From NCBI RefSeq assembly GCF_000280495.2, contig NZ_CP018016.1, forward strand, positions 496,001 to 560,000: 64,000 nt of DNA. Direction: 5' to 3'. This DNA comes from Kosakonia radicincitans DSM 16656 (lineage in GTDB: Bacteria > Pseudomonadota > Gammaproteobacteria > Enterobacterales > Enterobacteriaceae). This document shows, piece by piece, positions 1 to 11,217 of this stretch. Positions within the stretch are counted from its first letter, which is position 1, and every line of letters begins with the position of its first letter. The position numbers and the translations under genes are program-made. A model generated the notes under the pieces. The model was not told the origin of the DNA. It did not search any database and saw only the letters and a list, made by a program, of their open reading frames with translations.

Positions 1-645
1 CTGAAAGGCGTGCTGCGCGGCGAGAAGCTCGATTCGGCGATGAGTTTCTTTGGCGTGCCGACGCCGGTACGTGGCTCCTCTTTTGATATCAACTATGACC
101 TGCACTGGCGCAGCCCGCCGTGGCAGCCGCAGGAAGAGTCGCTGAACGGCATTCTGCGTACGCGGCTGGGGAAAGGGCAGATCACCGATATCAGCACCGG
201 TCATGCGGGTCAGGTATTGCGCCTGTTCAGCGTCGACGCGCTGCTGCGCAAACTGCGCTTCGATTTTAGCGATACCTTCAGCAGTGAAGGGTTCTGGTTT
301 GATTCGATCCGCAGCACCGCATGGATCAAAGATGGCGTGCTGCACAGCGACGATACGCTGGTGGACGGGCTGGAAGCGGATATCGCGATGAAAGGTTCGG
401 TCGATCTGGTGCGTCGCGAGCTGGATGTTGAAGCGGTCGTGGCACCGGAAATTTCGGCAACCGTAGGTGTGGCAGCCGCTTTCGCCGTCAACCCGATTGT
501 AGGCGCGGCAGTGTTTGCCGCCAGTAAAGTGCTGGGGCCGCTATGGAATAAAGTCTCTATTCTGCGCTACCGCATTACTGGCCCGGTCGATCAGCCGCAG
601 ATTAACGAAGTCCTGCGCCAGCCGCGCACGGACAAAACGCAATGA
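1..645 (+). CDS. yhdP: YhdP, AsmA-like phospholipid transport protein (C-terminal part)
   Basis: The reading frame is open from the first base, so the 5' end lies outside the window; 214 C-terminal residues are visible of a protein that is about 1,266 residues in E. coli. The sequence matches the end of YhdP as I remember it: a beta-rich AsmA/TamB-type region followed by an alanine/valine-rich hydrophobic segment (about bases 460-540) and a short polar tail. YhdP is an inner-membrane-anchored, periplasm-spanning protein that moves phospholipids toward the outer membrane, redundantly with TamB and YdbH. The stop is at 643-645, with tldD starting about 85 bases downstream on the same strand, the usual enterobacterial arrangement. 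Confidence 0.93.
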   Translation: MKGVLRGEKLDSAMSFFGVPTPVRGSSFDINYDLHWRSPPWQPQEESLNGILRTRLGKGQITDISTGHAGQVLRLFSVDALLRKLRFDFSDTFSSEGFWFDSIRSTAWIKDGVLHSDDTLVDGLEADIAMKGSVDLVRRELDVEAVVAPEISATVGVAAAFAVNPIVGAAVFAASKVLGPLWNKVSILRYRITGPVDQPQINEVLRQPRTDKTQ

Positions 646-723
646 TTTGACGGCATCGGCGAATTGCCTCAAGCTCCTTGTATCGCTTTTTTTATTGCCC
701 GATGTGGCGGCAACGATGAGTAA

Positions 724-2175
<1,452 letters not shown>

Positions 2176-2182
2176 TCGTTAA

Positions 2183-2208
2183 AATCCTCTCCCTGCGGGG
2201 AGAGGATT
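2183..2208. terminator. Bidirectional terminator between tldD and aaeR
   Basis: A perfect 11-bp stem (2183-2193 with 2198-2208) closes a TGCG tetraloop in the 39-base gap between two convergent genes. A's precede the left arm, giving a U-run for the minus-strand transcript; the plus-side tail is weak. Confidence 0.75.
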
Positions 2209-2214
2209 ATCCGC

Positions 2215-3138
2215 TCAGGCACTGCGCCCCTGCATTCCCTGATATACCTTTCCCACTTCAATAAAATATTCCGTCATGTAGTTAATACAGACCTGCACTT
2301 TCAGCGGGAGCTTATCTTTTTCTGTATACAGCGCATAAACCGGGCGCGGATCGGACTGATAGCGCGGCAGCAGGATCTCCAGCTGGCCGCTGTTGATCTC
2401 ATCGATCACCCACATCAGCGGGACATAGGCCAGCCCGGCACCGGCGGTCAGCCAGCGCGTCAGCGTCATCGGATCGTTGGTGACAAAGCGTCCCTGCGGG
2501 ATCAGCCGCGTTGAGATCCCTTCTGGCGCGATCAGTTCAAATTCGTTATCCGGACGGACGCTATATTCCAGCCACGAATGATTTGCCAGGTCGGTGGGTT
2601 TTTCCGGCACGCCATATTGGGCAAGATAGTTTTTCGCCGCGCACAGCACCATCGGCATCGCGCCGAGGCGGCGGGAGAAGAGGCTGGAATCCTGAAGTGC
2701 GCCGACGCGGATCACCACGTCCAGCCCGTCGGCGATCAGATCCGGCGCCGGGATACCGGTTACCAGGTTAACAGTCAACCCTGGATGCTCTTTCAGCATC
2801 TCTGCCGTCATTTTTGCCAGCACATTTTGCGCCATGGTTGAAGAACTACCAATGCGCAGCGTACCAATCGGCGTGTTGTTGAAAGCGTAAAGTTGCTCGT
2901 GAACATCCTGCACTTCATGCAGCATGCGACGACACCCCTGATAGTAAATTTTTCCGGCTTCGGTCAGCCCCAGGCTGCGTGTGCTGCGGTTTAGCAGCTT
3001 GACCTGTAATTCATCTTCCAGCTTCGCCACCGTCTGGCTGATGGACGAAACGCTCATTTCCAGCTGTCGGGCGGTGGCGGTAAATGAACCTAATTCCACT
3101 ACCTTGGCAAACACCGACATGCGTTTTAGTCGTTCCAT
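2215..3138 (-). CDS. aaeR: LysR-type regulator AaeR
   Basis: A 307-residue LysR-family regulator: the N-terminal winged helix-turn-helix spans about residues 1-60, followed by a linker helix and a periplasmic-binding-protein-like effector domain. The sequence agrees closely with E. coli AaeR, differing mainly at the C-terminal end. AaeR activates the divergent aaeXAB operon in response to aromatic carboxylic acids such as p-hydroxybenzoate. The aaeX start lies 175 bases away on the other strand, and the gap between them carries a CRP-like site and a short palindrome. Confidence 0.95.
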   Translation of the reverse strand: MERLKRMSVFAKVVELGSFTATARQLEMSVSSISQTVAKLEDELQVKLLNRSTRSLGLTEAGKIYYQGCRRMLHEVQDVHEQLYAFNNTPIGTLRIGSSSTMAQNVLAKMTAEMLKEHPGLTVNLVTGIPAPDLIADGLDVVIRVGALQDSSLFSRRLGAMPMVLCAAKNYLAQYGVPEKPTDLANHSWLEYSVRPDNEFELIAPEGISTRLIPQGRFVTNDPMTLTRWLTAGAGLAYVPLMWVIDEINSGQLEILLPRYQSDPRPVYALYTEKDKLPLKVQVCINYMTEYFIEVGKVYQGMQGRSA

Positions 3139-3156
3139 TATTCATTCTTACTTAAA

Positions 3157-3172
3157 AGTGATTTAGATCACA
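3157..3172. promoter_or_regulatory. CRP-like site, aaeR-aaeX intergenic region
   Basis: AGTGA, six bases, then TCACA: 9 of 10 positions match the CRP consensus TGTGA-N6-TCACA. It lies 19 bases upstream of the aaeR start and 142 bases upstream of aaeX. A separate 8-bp palindrome TCTTAAGA at 3214-3221 could be part of an AaeR operator (inference). Confidence 0.5.
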
Positions 3173-3313
3173 CAATATAGATAACAGCATAACAGTTACG
3201 TTAATATACTATCTCTTAAGAATATCCACGTCACTCTCGCCCTGGCACGCCTGTCCTATTCCTGCGGTGACGTAAAAACAATTTCACCTGCTTGTTCTCG
3301 AATCAAGGTCAAC

Positions 3314-3517
3314 ATGAGTCTGTTTCCCGTAATCGTGGTGTTCGGTTTGTCGTTCCCACCGATTTTTTTCGAATTGATTTTGTCACTGGCGATTTTCTGG
3401 CTGGTGCGACGGGTGCTGATCCCCACCGGAATCTATGATTTCGTCTGGCATCCCGCGTTATTTAATACTGCGCTGTACTGCTGCCTGTTTTACCTGCTGT
3501 CGCGTCTGTTTGTTTGA
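3314..3517 (+). CDS. aaeX: Small membrane protein AaeX
   Basis: A 67-residue, very hydrophobic protein of the DUF1656 family with two predicted membrane segments (about residues 6-30 and 45-66), the same length as E. coli AaeX. It is the first gene of the aaeXAB efflux operon. Its own role is unknown; E. coli work indicates AaeA and AaeB suffice for efflux. The start ATG follows a region without a strong Shine-Dalgarno. Its stop overlaps the ribosome-binding site of aaeA, so translation of the two is probably coupled. Confidence 0.93.
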   Translation: MSLFPVIVVFGLSFPPIFFELILSLAIFWLVRRVLIPTGIYDFVWHPALFNTALYCCLFYLLSRLFV

Positions 3518-3524
3518 GGTTGAA

Positions 3525-4457
3525 GTGAAAACACTAACAAGAAATATCTCCCGTACCGCTATTACGGTCATTCTGGTTATCCTGGCGTTCATCGCAATTT
3601 TCCGTGCCTGGGTCTATTACACCGAATCGCCCTGGACGCGCGATGCGCGCTTCAGCGCGGATGTGGTTGCCATTGCGCCGGATGTCACCGGGCTGGTGAC
3701 CTCGGTCAACGTGCATGACAACCAACTGGTAAAAGAGGGACAAGTGCTGTTCACCATCGATCAGCCCCGCTACCAGAAAGCGCTGGCAGAAGATGAAGCG
3801 GATGTTGCTTATTACGACGCGCTGGTCAACGAGAAGCGCCGTGAGGCCGGTCGTCGTAATCAATTAGGCGTACAGGCGATGTCGCGTGAAGAGATCGACC
3901 AGGCGAACAACATACTGCAAACGGCGATGCATCAGCTTGCGAAAGCGCAAGCGGCCCGCGACCTGGCGAAACTCGATCTGGAGCGCACTATCATCCGCGC
4001 GCCAGCTGACGGCTGGGTCACCAACCTGAATGTTTACGCCGGTGAGTTTATTACCCGCGGTTCCACCGCTGTGGCGCTGGTAAAACAGAACTCCTTCTAT
4101 ATTCTGGCTTATATGGAAGAGACCAAACTCGAAGGCGTTCGTCCTGGCTACCGGGCAGAGATCACGCCGCTCGGCAGTAACCTGGTGCTGAAAGGCACGG
4201 TAGACAGTATTGCCGCTGGTGTGACCAACTCCAGCAGCAGCAACGACAGCAAAGGGATGGCAACCATCGACTCCAATCTGGAATGGGTGCGTCTGGCCCA
4301 GCGCGTACCGGTACGTATTCGCCTCGATAAACAGCCGGGAAATCTCTGGCCTGCGGGGACTACCGCGACCGTTGTCGTGACCGGGAAAACCGATCGTGAC
4401 GAGAGCCAGGACTCCTTCTTTCGTAAAATGGCCCACCGCCTGCGTGAGCTGGGGTAA
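3525..4457 (+). CDS. aaeA: p-Hydroxybenzoate efflux membrane-fusion protein AaeA
   Basis: A 310-residue HlyD/EmrA-type membrane-fusion subunit. It has one N-terminal transmembrane helix (about residues 12-32), a periplasmic barrel-sandwich (biotinyl-lipoyl-like) domain split by a helical hairpin, and a C-terminal beta-barrel. With AaeB it forms a pump exporting aromatic carboxylic acids. The start chosen is the GTG at 3525, which gives exactly the E. coli length and has TGAGGTTGA just upstream. A longer frame opens at 3435 but runs through aaeX and has no homologous N-terminus. It lies 7 bases after aaeX and 5 bases before aaeB. Confidence 0.95.
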   Translation: MKTLTRNISRTAITVILVILAFIAIFRAWVYYTESPWTRDARFSADVVAIAPDVTGLVTSVNVHDNQLVKEGQVLFTIDQPRYQKALAEDEADVAYYDALVNEKRREAGRRNQLGVQAMSREEIDQANNILQTAMHQLAKAQAARDLAKLDLERTIIRAPADGWVTNLNVYAGEFITRGSTAVALVKQNSFYILAYMEETKLEGVRPGYRAEITPLGSNLVLKGTVDSIAAGVTNSSSSNDSKGMATIDSNLEWVRLAQRVPVRIRLDKQPGNLWPAGTTATVVVTGKTDRDESQDSFFRKMAHRLRELG

Positions 4458-4462
4458 TCGCT

Positions 4463-6430
4463 ATGGGGCTGTTGTCGATAGCCAGCCAGCATTTGCGCTT
4501 TGCCGTCAAGCTGGCCTTTGCCGTGGTGCTGGCTCTGTTTGTCGGTTTTCACTTTCAGCTTGAAACACCGCGCTGGGCGGTGCTGACCGCTGCGATTGTT
4601 GCGGCTGGCCCGGCGTTTGCCGCCGGTGGCGAGCCCTATTCCGGCGCTATCCGTTACCGCGGGATGTTGCGTATTGTCGGGACGTTTATCGGCTGTATTG
4701 CTGGTCTGGCGATCATCATTGTATTGATCCGCACGCCGCTGCTGATGCTGATGGTGTGTTGTATCTGGGCCGGTTTTTGTACCTGGCTCTCCTCGCTGGT
4801 ACGGGTTGAAAACTCTTATGCCTGGGGGCTGGCCGGGTATACCGCGTTAATCATCGTCGTTACCATTCAGACCGAGCCGCTGTTGGCACCGCAATATGCC
4901 GTGGAGCGTTGTAGCGAAATCGTCGTCGGCATCCTCTGTGCCATTGTTGCCGATCTGCTGTTTTCCCCCCGCTCGATCAAACGTGAGATTGACCGTGAAC
5001 TGGATGCTCTGCTGGTGGCGCACTATCAATTGATGCGATTGTGTATCAAGCACGGCGATAGAGAAGAGGTGGATCAAGCGTGGGCTGCACTGGTGCGCCG
5101 TACCACCGCGCTGGAAGGCATGCGCAGCAACCTGAAGATTGAATCCTCCCGCTGGGGGCGTGCTAACCGGCGGTTAAAAGTCATCAACACGCTGTCATTA
5201 ACGCTGATCACTCAGGCTTGCGAAACCTACCTTATTCAGAATACGCGCCCGGAACTGGTCACTGATACTTTCCGGGAATTGTTCGCGGATCCCGTCGACA
5301 ATGTGCAGGATGTGCATAAACAGTTGAAACGCATGCGCCGGGTGCTAGCCTGGACCGGTGAGCATGATACGCCGGTAACCATCTATAGTTGGGTGGGTGC
5401 GGCGACACGCTACCTGCTGCTGAAACGCGGTGTCATCGGTAATGCCAAAATCAGTGCGGTTGAAGAAGAGGTTCTGCAGGGCGAAGTGGTGGTAAAACCG
5501 GAATCCGCCGAACGTCACCATGCAATGGTTAACTTCTGGCGCACTACTTTATCGTGCATGCTGGGTACGCTTTTCTGGCTGTGGACCGGCTGGACATCCG
5601 GCAGTGGATCAATGGTCATGATTGCCGTCGTTACCTCGCTGGCGATGCGTCTGCCGAACCCAAAAATGGTGGCGAAAGACTTTATCTACGGCATGCTGTG
5701 GGCGCTACCAATCGGGGCGTTGTTCTATCTGGTGATTATTCCCTCGACACAACAAAGCATGCTGCTGCTTTGTATCAGTCTGGCGGTGCTGGCCTTTTTC
5801 ATCGGCATTGAGGTACAGAAGCGCCGTCTGGGATCGATGGCGACGCTGGCGGGCACCATCAACATTCTGGTGCTTGATAACCCAATGACCTTTAAATTCA
5901 GCCAGTTTCTCGACAATGCGCTTGGCCAGTTAGTGGGCGTGGTGCTGGCTATGGTGGTTCTGCTGCTGGTGCGGGATAACTCGCAGGCGCGCACCGGGCG
6001 TACGTTGTTGAATCAGTTTGTTTCGGCGGCGGTATCGGCAATGACCACCAATACAGCGCGACGTAAAGAGAACCATCTGCCCGCACTGTATCAGCAACTG
6101 TTTTTACTGCTGAACAAATTTCCCGGCGACGTGGCGAAGTTTCGTCTGGCATTAACGTTGATTATTGCCCACCAGCGTCTGCGCGATGCGCCGGTGCCGA
6201 TCAACGATGATCTTTCCGCTTTTCATCGCCAGTTACGCCGTACCGCGTCGCAAGTGATTTCGGCTGGATCGGATAACAAACGACGGCGCTACTTTACGCA
6301 ACTGCTGGAAGAGCTGGATATCTACCAGGAGAAACTGCGCATCTGGGATGCGCCGCCACAGGTGACGGAACCGGTGCAGCGATTAACCGGGATGCTTCAC
6401 AAATATCAGCATGCGCTGACCAGCAACTAA
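4463..6430 (+). CDS. aaeB: p-Hydroxybenzoate efflux pump AaeB
   Basis: A 655-residue inner-membrane protein of the aromatic acid exporter (FUSC/DUF893) family, equal in length to E. coli AaeB. It shows the family's duplicated layout: a block of about five to six membrane segments near the N-terminus (residues about 15-165), a cytoplasmic region, a second membrane block (about 365-510) and a cytoplasmic tail. It acts with AaeA as a metabolic relief valve for hydroxylated aromatic acids. It ends the aaeXAB operon, followed by a strong terminator. Confidence 0.95.
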   Translation: MGLLSIASQHLRFAVKLAFAVVLALFVGFHFQLETPRWAVLTAAIVAAGPAFAAGGEPYSGAIRYRGMLRIVGTFIGCIAGLAIIIVLIRTPLLMLMVCCIWAGFCTWLSSLVRVENSYAWGLAGYTALIIVVTIQTEPLLAPQYAVERCSEIVVGILCAIVADLLFSPRSIKREIDRELDALLVAHYQLMRLCIKHGDREEVDQAWAALVRRTTALEGMRSNLKIESSRWGRANRRLKVINTLSLTLITQACETYLIQNTRPELVTDTFRELFADPVDNVQDVHKQLKRMRRVLAWTGEHDTPVTIYSWVGAATRYLLLKRGVIGNAKISAVEEEVLQGEVVVKPESAERHHAMVNFWRTTLSCMLGTLFWLWTGWTSGSGSMVMIAVVTSLAMRLPNPKMVAKDFIYGMLWALPIGALFYLVIIPSTQQSMLLLCISLAVLAFFIGIEVQKRRLGSMATLAGTINILVLDNPMTFKFSQFLDNALGQLVGVVLAMVVLLLVRDNSQARTGRTLLNQFVSAAVSAMTTNTARRKENHLPALYQQLFLLLNKFPGDVAKFRLALTLIIAHQRLRDAPVPINDDLSAFHRQLRRTASQVISAGSDNKRRRYFTQLLEELDIYQEKLRIWDAPPQVTEPVQRLTGMLHKYQHALTSN

Positions 6431-6436
6431 ACAGAG

Positions 6437-6465
6437 AACCGACGCTAAAAAGCGTCGGTTTTTTT
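6437..6465 (+). terminator. Rho-independent terminator of aaeXAB
   Basis: A 10-bp perfect stem (6437-6446 with 6451-6460) with an AAAA loop, running directly into a T tract. It separates the efflux operon from the downstream dehydrogenase gene, so that gene needs its own promoter. Confidence 0.9.
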
Positions 6466-6512
6466 ATGGCTATACTTTGTGAAAGCTGATAACACACCGA
6501 TCGGGAGAACAA

Positions 6513-7967
6513 ATGACAACGCAGGTATTGCAGGACAACCCACTTTTTCAGACCGGCTATCTGGTGGATGGCGTCTGGAAATCCCTGAACACCACATTTG
6601 ACGTTCTGAATCCGGCCACCGGTGAAGTCATCGCCAGCGTCGCGAAAGCAGGGAAAAAAGAGACCGAAGATGCCATTGCTGCGGCGAGTCGGGCTTTTCC
6701 GGGCTGGCGGGCGAAAACCGCGAAAGAGCGTTCCGCCATCCTCTATCGTTGGTATGAATTGATCATTGAAAATAAAAGCTGGTTAGGGCGCTTAATGGCC
6801 ACCGAGCAGGGGAAACCATTGAAAGAAGCTGAGGGGGAAGTCGAGTATGCCGCCAGCTTTATTCAGTGGTTTGCCGAACAGGCAAAACGCGCCAACGGTG
6901 AAATTATCCCGCCGATCAAGCCGGGGTCGCGCATTCTGGCGACCCGGGAACCGGTAGGTGTGGTGGCTGCCATCACGCCGTGGAACTTCCCGATGGCAAT
7001 GCTGACCCGCAAACTGGGGCCTGCGTTGGCGGCAGGGTGTACCGGCGTTATCAAACCGGCGAACAATACCCCGCTCAGCGCGTTTGCTTTGTTGGCGCTG
7101 GCGAAGAAGGCGGGCGTACCGGATGGTGTGCTCAATGCTATTGCCGGTAACACGGCAGAAATCAGCGATGCGATTATGGCCAGCCACGAGGTACGTAAGA
7201 TCTCTTTCACCGGTTCGACTGCGGTAGGGAAAACCCTGGTTCGCAACGCCGCCGAAACCATGAAAAAAGTGTCGATGGAACTGGGGGGCAACGCGCCGTA
7301 TATCGTCTTTGAAGATGCCGACATCGATGCGGCAGTTCAGGGGGCGATTGCTAACAAATTCCGCAATGCTGGCCAGGTATGCGTTAGCGTAAACCGCTTC
7401 TATATTCATGAGTCTGTCTACGATACTTTCACGCAAAAGCTGAGTACGGCGGTAAGCGCATTGAAAGTGGGAAATGGTCTGGAAGAGGGCGTGGTAGTGG
7501 GGCCGTTGATTGAGCCGGCCGCCGTCGAGAAAGTGCGTGAGCATGTGGAAGATGCGGTGGCCAAAGGCGCTAAAGTGCTGGCTGGTGGTAAAGCGCACAG
7601 CCTTGGCGGTAACTTCTGGCAACCAACCGTACTGGGCGATTGTAGCGATGGCATGAAGCTGGCGCAGGAAGAGACATTTGGTCCGGTTGCTGCCTGTTTC
7701 CGCTTTACCAGCGAGGAAGAAGTCGTCCAGCGTGCGAATGCGACGCCGTTTGGCCTGGCTGCTTACTTCTATACGCAAAACTTGCAGCGGGTGTTCCGCG
7801 TTTCGCAGGCCATTGAGAGTGGAATGATCGGTATTAACGAGTGCGCAGTATCCACCGAACTGGGGCCGTTCGGCGGAGTGAAAGAGTCGGGTCTCGGTCG
7901 CGAAGGGTCGGTGCTGGGGCTGGAGGAGTTTCTTGAGGTGAAAACCCTGCATCTCGGCGGATTATAA
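6513..7967 (+). CDS. NAD(P)-dependent succinate-semialdehyde dehydrogenase-like protein
   Basis: A 484-residue member of the aldehyde dehydrogenase superfamily, closest by eye to GabD/Sad-type succinate-semialdehyde dehydrogenases. The general base Glu256 lies in the motif MELGGN, the catalytic thiol is Cys290 in NAGQVCVS, and PWNFP and FTGST cofactor-binding motifs are present. Where E. coli GabD has CVC, this protein has CVS, so it lacks the second cysteine that can form a regulatory disulfide. The start has GGGAG upstream. It lies between aaeB and yhcO, where E. coli K-12 has no gene. The substrate is not proven; another semialdehyde or aromatic aldehyde is possible. Confidence 0.88.
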   Translation: MTTQVLQDNPLFQTGYLVDGVWKSLNTTFDVLNPATGEVIASVAKAGKKETEDAIAAASRAFPGWRAKTAKERSAILYRWYELIIENKSWLGRLMATEQGKPLKEAEGEVEYAASFIQWFAEQAKRANGEIIPPIKPGSRILATREPVGVVAAITPWNFPMAMLTRKLGPALAAGCTGVIKPANNTPLSAFALLALAKKAGVPDGVLNAIAGNTAEISDAIMASHEVRKISFTGSTAVGKTLVRNAAETMKKVSMELGGNAPYIVFEDADIDAAVQGAIANKFRNAGQVCVSVNRFYIHESVYDTFTQKLSTAVSALKVGNGLEEGVVVGPLIEPAAVEKVREHVEDAVAKGAKVLAGGKAHSLGGNFWQPTVLGDCSDGMKLAQEETFGPVAACFRFTSEEEVVQRANATPFGLAAYFYTQNLQRVFRVSQAIESGMIGINECAVSTELGPFGGVKESGLGREGSVLGLEEFLEVKTLHLGGL

Positions 7968-7973
7968 CGCGTC

Positions 7974-7989
7974 GGCGGCGGATGCCGCC
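7974..7989. other. GC-rich hairpin between dehydrogenase and yhcO
   Basis: A perfect 6-bp stem GGCGGC/GCCGCC closes a GGAT loop just after the dehydrogenase stop and 23 bases before the yhcO start. No T tract follows, so it is not a typical terminator; it may slow 3' decay or modulate yhcO translation. Confidence 0.45.
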
Positions 7990-8012
7990 CTGTTGGGCTG
8001 GTGGCGGAAATA

Positions 8013-8282
8013 ATGAATACCTACACTTTCGATTTTAAAAACATCGACGATCAGGGCGCGTTCTACCGGGAGTTCTCGCGCCAGTTCGAGCTGGGAAGCG
8101 GCAAAATTCGCGATCTCGATTCACTGTGGGACGCGGTGATGGCGGGAGCATTACCTTTGCCGCTGGAGATAGAGTTTGTTCATCTGCCGGAGCGACAGCG
8201 CCGCCGTTTTGGCGCATTGATCCTGTTGTTTGATGAAGCGGAAGAGGAGCTGGAAGGCGAGCTGCGTTTTAATGTGCGTTAA
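8013..8282 (+). CDS. yhcO: Barstar-family protein YhcO
   Basis: An 89-residue acidic protein of the barstar (ribonuclease inhibitor-like) family, matching E. coli YhcO (90 residues) with the shared C-terminal stretch [17 protein letters not shown]. No barnase-type ribonuclease is encoded nearby, so an inhibitor role is not demonstrated. The ATG at 8013 was chosen over an in-frame GTG at 8001 because it matches the E. coli N-terminus (MN-YTFDF) and has GGCGGA 5-10 bases upstream. It converges on the yhcN pair across a terminator. Confidence 0.9.
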   Translation: MNTYTFDFKNIDDQGAFYREFSRQFELGSGKIRDLDSLWDAVMAGALPLPLEIEFVHLPERQRRRFGALILLFDEAEEELEGELRFNVR

Positions 8283-8286
8283 AGGC

Positions 8287-8313
8287 AAAAAAAAGCCCCT
8301 GACAGGCAGGGGC
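8287..8313 (-). terminator. Rho-independent terminator for the yhcN paralogue
   Basis: Stem 8295-8301 with 8307-8313 (GCCCCTG/CAGGGGC), loop ACAGG; on the minus strand it is followed by a run of eight U. A second small hairpin (8316-8321 with 8328-8333) lies between it and the stop codon. Confidence 0.85.
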
Positions 8314-8339
8314 AAGTCGTCGGACTAGACGACGAGGGT

Positions 8340-8603
8340 TTATTTATACAGTTCCGCCGTGACGTGGGTGTGGTCACCCGTACGTGCTTCAACGATGCGA
8401 TAGCTGCTGGCGCCCGCCTGGTCAGCTTTCGCAGAGAGTTCCTGGCGAATATCCATCGGTACACCGGCAACCTGTGAAACAGAAACACTGCCCATAGGTT
8501 GGAGGTTGCTTGCTTGTTCGCTGTTAACCAGCGTTGCAGCGCTTGCGCCGAAAGAGATCAGGGATGCAAGGCCAAGGGATGCGATGATTAGATTGCGTTT
8601 CAT
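8340..8603 (-). CDS. YhcN-type (DUF1471) periplasmic stress protein, paralogue
   Basis: An 87-residue protein with a clear signal peptide (MKRN, then hydrophobic core, cleavage after ASA near residue 22) followed by a YhcN/DUF1471 domain. It ends in the family signature ASSYRIVEARTGD...TAELYK. The start at 8603 is set by AAGGAG 7 bases upstream; an in-frame extension to 8684 would add a non-signal leader and is rejected. It lies 98 bases downstream of a second YhcN-type gene on the same strand and shares about half of its mature sequence with it, so the pair is a tandem duplication. Proteins of this family (BhsA, YhcN, McbA) are linked to acid, peroxide and biofilm stress; the exact role is unknown. 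Confidence 0.9.
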   Translation of the reverse strand: MKRNLIIASLGLASLISFGASAATLVNSEQASNLQPMGSVSVSQVAGVPMDIRQELSAKADQAGASSYRIVEARTGDHTHVTAELYK

Positions 8604-8701
8604 AGTTTGTCTCCTTAAGAGAGTCTCAACGGCAGGGAGGATTGAACTGCTATTTTTGTGCCTGGCGCCGTTGAGTGATGGCATAGGGTTATCGGTAAAA
8701 C

Positions 8702-8965
8702 TTATTTGTACAGTTCGGCTGTTGCGTGCCAGTTGTCACCGGTACGTGCTTCGATAATGCGATAAGAAGAAGCACCTTGTTCTTCCGCTTTTTTGTTCAG
8801 TTCAGCACGCATATCCATCGGAGAGGAGGCGACAGATCCTACGGATACTGTGCCCAGAGACTGGCGTGATTGCGCCTGGTCTGCGCTGATGGAATCGGCA
8901 GCGAAAGCGCCAAATGACAGTGCTGAGAGAATGCCGAGTGTTGCAACAGTTGATTTGATATTCAT
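8702..8965 (-). CDS. yhcN: Periplasmic stress protein YhcN
   Basis: An 87-residue secreted protein with a signal peptide (cleavage after AFA, residue 22) and a single DUF1471 domain. Its signal region and the block VASSPMDMR...NKKAEE match E. coli YhcN almost residue for residue, so this copy rather than the downstream paralogue is the orthologue. In E. coli YhcN helps survival under acid and peroxide stress. A GAGGTGAAG ribosome-binding site precedes the ATG. A CRP-like site lies about 50-70 bases upstream. Confidence 0.94.
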   Translation of the reverse strand: MNIKSTVATLGILSALSFGAFAADSISADQAQSRQSLGTVSVGSVASSPMDMRAELNKKAEEQGASSYRIIEARTGDNWHATAELYK

Positions 8966-9343
8966 GATTCTTCACCTCGTCGTATTCTTTTACTTCAATT
9001 CATTGGGGCCTTGTTTCGTGACCCTCATCACAAAATCAAGTATACACTAGTCACAGAAAAAATTAATACCATGCTAATTGTTTCTATGGTAATTAGGCCT
9101 CTATGAAATCATTTTTTATAACAAGAAAGCATAAAAAACCTGGATGCGATTAAAAAATGATTGGTGATATCTAAGAAAATCATATAGATATTTGAATTTG
9201 ATTTTTTGTGCGATGGCATTCACTGCGCCGGGGGTTTGAAACAGGAAATCGCACTAACTGTTAAATTAATGTGAGTGAAAAGTCGTGAACGAAGGGGGAG
9301 GCGGCAGAACATTCCCCCGCAATCGAAGCGGGGGGAAGTGATA
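8966..9343. other. AT-rich intergenic region upstream of yhcN
   Basis: This 378-base gap lies between the yhcN start and the argR stop, with no convincing ORF. It is much more AT-rich than the coding DNA and must hold the yhcN promoter. It contains the CRP-like site at 9017-9032 and a weak inverted repeat TACCAT/ATGGTA (9067-9072 with 9086-9091). No clear argR terminator was found. Confidence 0.6.
9017..9032. promoter_or_regulatory. CRP-like site upstream of yhcN
   Basis: CGTGA, six bases, TCACA: 9 of 10 matches to the CRP consensus. It lies 52-67 bases before the yhcN start codon, compatible with promoter control. Not experimentally known to me. Confidence 0.42.
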
Positions 9344-9817
<474 letters not shown>

Positions 9818-9840
9818 TCACCCGTAATATGGCCGTGAAA

Positions 9841-9878
9841 ACAACATTATTATGCATATTAATGAATTTTTATGCAAA
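9841..9878. promoter_or_regulatory. ARG boxes upstream of argR
   Basis: The right-hand 18-mer (9861-9878) has the core TGAAT-N4-ATGCA, one mismatch from TGAAT-N4-ATTCA. A weaker box with a good right half (ATGCA at 9852-9856) adjoins it. Their position 30-65 bases before the argR start fits autorepression. Confidence 0.62.
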
Positions 9879-9956
9879 CAATCTCGTCTGGGAAATTCTG
9901 AAATGTATGCTGAAAGGCGCGGAGTTTACCAAATCCTGCGCTGAAGGACAGGCACA

Positions 9957-9972
9957 TGTGTCTTACGTCGCA
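9957..9972. promoter_or_regulatory. CRP-like site upstream of mdh
   Basis: TGTGT, six bases, TCGCA: 8 of 10 consensus positions. mdh is known to be under CRP control in E. coli, which supports the call, but the match is modest. Confidence 0.4.
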
Positions 9973-9986
9973 AATAACATTAAAAA

Positions 9987-10017
9987 GTAAATTAAATGTT
10001 ATAAAGTTGATGTTATT
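9987..10017. promoter_or_regulatory. ArcA-like box upstream of mdh
   Basis: Bases 9987-10006 resemble the ArcA consensus GTTAATTAAATGTTAATTAA at about 16 of 20 positions, with GTAA and GTTA repeats 11 bases apart and a further GTTA at 10012. ArcA-P represses mdh anaerobically in E. coli, and the cognate sensor gene arcB is in this window. Confidence 0.55.
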
Positions 10018-10168
10018 TTGGTGGATATCGCAGCTATATTATAAACTCTCAGTGTTAGTTGCTTAGTTTGCCGATCTGACGACGTATTTACCTTCTTATA
10101 AGATTTTAAAGTGGAGTGTGCTGCAGAATTTTTGCGCATGCATTGCCATAATTATCAGGGTGAATTAA

Positions 10169-11161
<993 letters not shown>

Positions 11162-11178
11162 CGTGTTATCGCCGCCAT

Positions 11179-11210
11179 AAAAAAACCGGAGCCTGTGCTC
11201 CGGTTTTTTT
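11179..11210. terminator. Bidirectional terminator between mdh and degS
   Basis: Stem CCGGAGC/GCTCCGG (11186-11192 with 11197-11203), loop CTGT, with seven A's on the left and seven T's on the right, so it works for both convergent genes. Confidence 0.92.
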
Positions 11211-11217
11211 ATGGCAA

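Noticed and set aside
6792..7952. 386-codon open frame opposite the aldehyde dehydrogenase gene
   Set aside because: Antisense to a clearly conserved enzyme; H/R-rich shadow composition and no start signal.
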